This document shows, one piece after another, positions 62,000-64,000 of a stretch of 64,000 bases of DNA; position 1 is the stretch's first letter; each line of letters opens with the position of its first letter. The position numbers and the translations under genes were made by a program. Origin of the DNA: Fonsecaea monophora. Lineage: Eukaryota; Ascomycota; Eurotiomycetes; Chaetothyriales; Herpotrichiellaceae. The stretch is taken from contig NW_019174070.1 of assembly GCF_001642475.1 (NCBI RefSeq), forward strand, positions 1 to 64,000, read 5' to 3'. The notes under the pieces are model-generated. The model worked only from the letters and a program-made list of their open reading frames with translations, did no database searches and was not told where the DNA came from.

Positions 62000-63299
62000 T
62001 TAGTCCAGTTTCTGCCCCGTGATGTTCCACTCAACCTTGCTGATGCCATTGTTTCCCATGAGCCACAAGGTGGTAAGATTCTCTCCCGTCCAGGCGAAAT
62101 TCTGGACCGTGTAGTTTGTCTGAATTCGGATGAGAAGCTGGCCGACGTCGTCTAGGATATCGACACCGTGGCCCGAACCGGTGAGCACAAGCCCCTCTTG
62201 CGACACCTTCAATCCATCTGGCACCCAGTCCTGTGCAAGATAAAAGGCGCGCTTATTGGTGAATCGGGTGCCGTTGTTTGACACATCCCAAGCATAGATA
62301 TTACGTTTCCCTGTGGTGTTAAAGGTAGTACCGTGGCTGCCGAGCCGACCATCGATGGTTCCCGACACGGCGCCTGTATCGGAGATGTACAGTGTATCGC
62401 CGTCTGGAGAGAATGCGATGCCGTTGGGTTGCTCCAAGGTATCATCGACGAGGAATGTGGCCCCCGTGCTTGGATTGAAACGATAACTGGCAGTCGGTAA
62501 CTGCGGGGCGGTGTCTGTCAAAGCATTGAACCAACTGTACTGGGGATCGGTAAAGAAGATGTCCCTCGTGACCGGATGGACAGCCAAGTCATCTATCGTG
62601 TTGAAATAGAATCCAAAGTAGTTATTCAAGAGCACAGTGGAGGCATTCGTGGCAGGGTCCACCGTTCGAAGAGAGGCTCTCTGCTCTCCTCCGCCGATGC
62701 TATCATTTCCTCCGCTCGCGCCAAAAACTATAAGACCATCGCGGAAGGTGCCGCCATTCGGGGCATAGATCGGTGGATCTGGTAGGTACTCGCTCAACGT
62801 TGGGGGATCGTCATTCAAGTTTACGACGAGCTGTGGCAGATAGCCGGGAGGAGGAGCCAATTGAGAGATGAACAAAAGATTCTGCTCGGGAGCATAGACG
62901 GGAGCTTCGTGAACAGCACTGGAGACTGCAAACATGAACTGATAGCTTGGGTTCGATCCTAGGTACTGCAAACCACGCTCTTGGTCAAAGACCACGAAAT
63001 CTGCTCCGCCGAGGAGGTCAAACGTCGAAGCATTTCCCACGCTTGTGTTTCGGAAGTCGTAGTCGGCATTGTTGTTGGAGATAGACCGGTTAAAGTGGTA
63101 AGGCAATACGGCGGCCTAGTTCCAATGAGCCACAGCCCCGTGAGTAGCACAGAAAGACACTCACATATTTGTTCACACAGACTACAGTACCATTGAACCC
63201 ACAGTCTTGAACGATTGGTCTTGTTACCCCTGATGGCTCAATTTGAGCCACGGCCACAGCGGCCAAGGCCAGAGAGAAGAATCCAGTGATTGCCTTCAT
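62000..63299 (-). CDS. Secreted SMP-30/gluconolactonase-like protein
   Basis: Six-bladed beta-propeller of the SMP-30/gluconolactonase/LRE group, 416 aa. Exons in transcript order are 63299-63165 and 63115-62000, with a GTGAGT donor; the phase-0 join gives VCVNKY|AAVLPYHFN. The N-terminus MKAITGFFSLALAAVAVAQ is a clear signal peptide. Propeller blocks are APVYAPEQNLLFISQL, FRDGLIVFGASG, FNTIDDLAVHPVTRDIFFTDPQ, FLVDDTLEQPNGIAFSPDGDTLYISDTG and WVPDGLKVSQEGLVLTGSGHGVDILD. The NGIAFSPDG and PDGLKV segments are metal-binding loops of the family. Many N-x-S/T sequons fit secretion. A sugar-lactone substrate is likely but not shown. Confidence 0.88.
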
Positions 63300-63796
63300 T
63301 GTGCGACACGTATTCTGAGGATGAGGGAGGAGTTGTAGAGGAAATGCAGCGGTTGCAGGCTTTGTATCCATCCTGTCGCCTGCGGGGTATACCAGACACC
63401 CGTCGTCAGCCAAGTCCACTGATGCGGAGAACGAATGTTTGCATAACCGTCATAGCTACTTGGTAAACATTCTGGTGGTACCATAGCCATAAACGGTCTG
63501 AGGAAACTGACGACAACCCCGCAAGTCGTTTCTGGATTTGAGGGAGAAAGCCGGAAAGGAGTGTGGCGGATCGTCGTTGCATATCCACTAGTGAAGCCTA
63601 AACGGCAACGGGCTTAGCTGAACAGCGAAAGTGGCGGCAGTTTGCGGAGAAGCCTGCAAGAAGGCCACCGGGGTACAACTGCCGCCCGATGCAGGTCGCA
63701 CTGGTATCTGCACAGGACTCAAGACATCGTCCGAGGGGTTGACGACCTCCATTCCGAACCAGGTCTCGAATCCACAGTGAGCTAGACCATTCGTTC
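63300..63796. other. Intergenic region, no supported gene
   Basis: About 500 nt. A 70-codon minus-strand frame at 63588-63800 runs through it and could be a further exon of the gene entering from the right, but no convincing splice was found. Confidence 0.4.
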
Positions 63797-64000
63797 TCAA
63801 TGTCGAGCTTGCAAGCCGGTAGCATCCTCAATGCCTAGATTCGAGGCCGGGGTTGAGTTGAGTGATTCGCCCACAATATTCGCAATGACCTTAGCCTTTG
63901 CCTTTGACCTTGCAACCCGGTCGTCAAACTCGGTAACCGCATCGTCTGAGTTGTCTTTTACAATCGTAGAGCCGTCGGAAGAAGTGTACAGGCCGTCTAT
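63797..64000 (-). CDS. Partial gene, C-terminal end of unknown protein
   Basis: A minus-strand frame enters from the right edge of the window and runs 67 codons to a TGA at 63799-63797. It is hydrophilic, with GLYTSSDGSTIVKDN, FDDRVARSKAKAKVIANIVG and SLNSTPASNLGIEDATGLQ. I do not recognise it. Codon choice looks coding, but the frame is short and its 5' part lies outside the window. The stop might be spliced out, since a second open frame continues to 63588. Confidence 0.4.
   Translation of the reverse strand: MDGLYTSSDGSTIVKDNSDDAVTEFDDRVARSKAKAKVIANIVGESLNSTPASNLGIEDATGLQARH

Noticed and set aside
1..64000. Transposons, CRISPR arrays, telomere or centromere repeats
   Set aside because: No transposase, reverse transcriptase or integrase-like frame, no long terminal or inverted repeats, no regularly spaced direct repeats and no telomeric arrays were seen by eye.

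Overview
The window is nuclear DNA of a filamentous ascomycete. The reasons are short GT-AG introns (about 44-113 nt) with CTAAC/CTGAC/TTGAC-like branch sites, fungus-specific families (Zn2Cys6 and Clr5 regulators, LSB5, NmrA, ferric reductase), and an intron-bearing tRNA-Arg. The gene mix and the Clr5 protein style would fit Eurotiomycetes such as the black yeasts (Chaetothyriales), but that placement is inference. No transposon open reading frame, CRISPR array or plasmid/phage gene was found.

Layout. 0-9 kb: two small hypothetical genes, a Zn2Cys6 regulator, a hypothetical gene with an F-box-like motif and a DUF2278 protein, with wide gene-free gaps. 9.7-16.7 kb: lipoxygenase, short-chain dehydrogenase and ferric reductase. 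17.9-27.5 kb: an LSB5-like VHS/GAT adaptor, a histidine acid phosphatase, a Wdr8/WRAP73-like WD protein and an NmrA-like protein. 28.7-35.7 kb: two intronless, highly charged proteins of shared architecture, with three UBA-like repeats each, that I cannot assign to a named family. 36-43 kb: tRNA-dihydrouridine synthase Dus1, an MJ1316-domain (DUF504) protein, an alpha/beta hydrolase and a Clr5-domain protein. 44-46.3 kb: an aldehyde dehydrogenase and a small repeat-motif protein. 48.2-51.1 kb: an aldoxime dehydratase followed on the same strand by a nitrilase. 51.2-54.8 kb: succinate dehydrogenase subunit C, a divergent Zn2Cys6 regulator and tRNA-Arg(TCG). 55.2-64 kb: a 2OG-Fe(II) oxygenase, mitochondrial D-lactate dehydrogenase, xylitol/sorbitol dehydrogenase, a secreted lactonase-like beta-propeller and the 3' end of one more gene.

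The clearest functional unit is the aldoxime dehydratase-nitrilase pair (48237-51054), which should convert R-CH=NOH to R-CN and then to R-COOH plus ammonia. The most novel-looking item is the pair of UBA-like-repeat paralogs (28770-31202 and 33614-35662). Several gene models depend on splices that a simple reading misses: a start codon split from its gene by an intron (Clr5), a stop-free intron of 54 nt (xylitol dehydrogenase), a three-exon mitochondrial SdhC, and a 40-nt first exon (LSB5-like). Splice sites were placed by hand from frame, consensus and remembered family consensus; none was confirmed by RNA or alignment.
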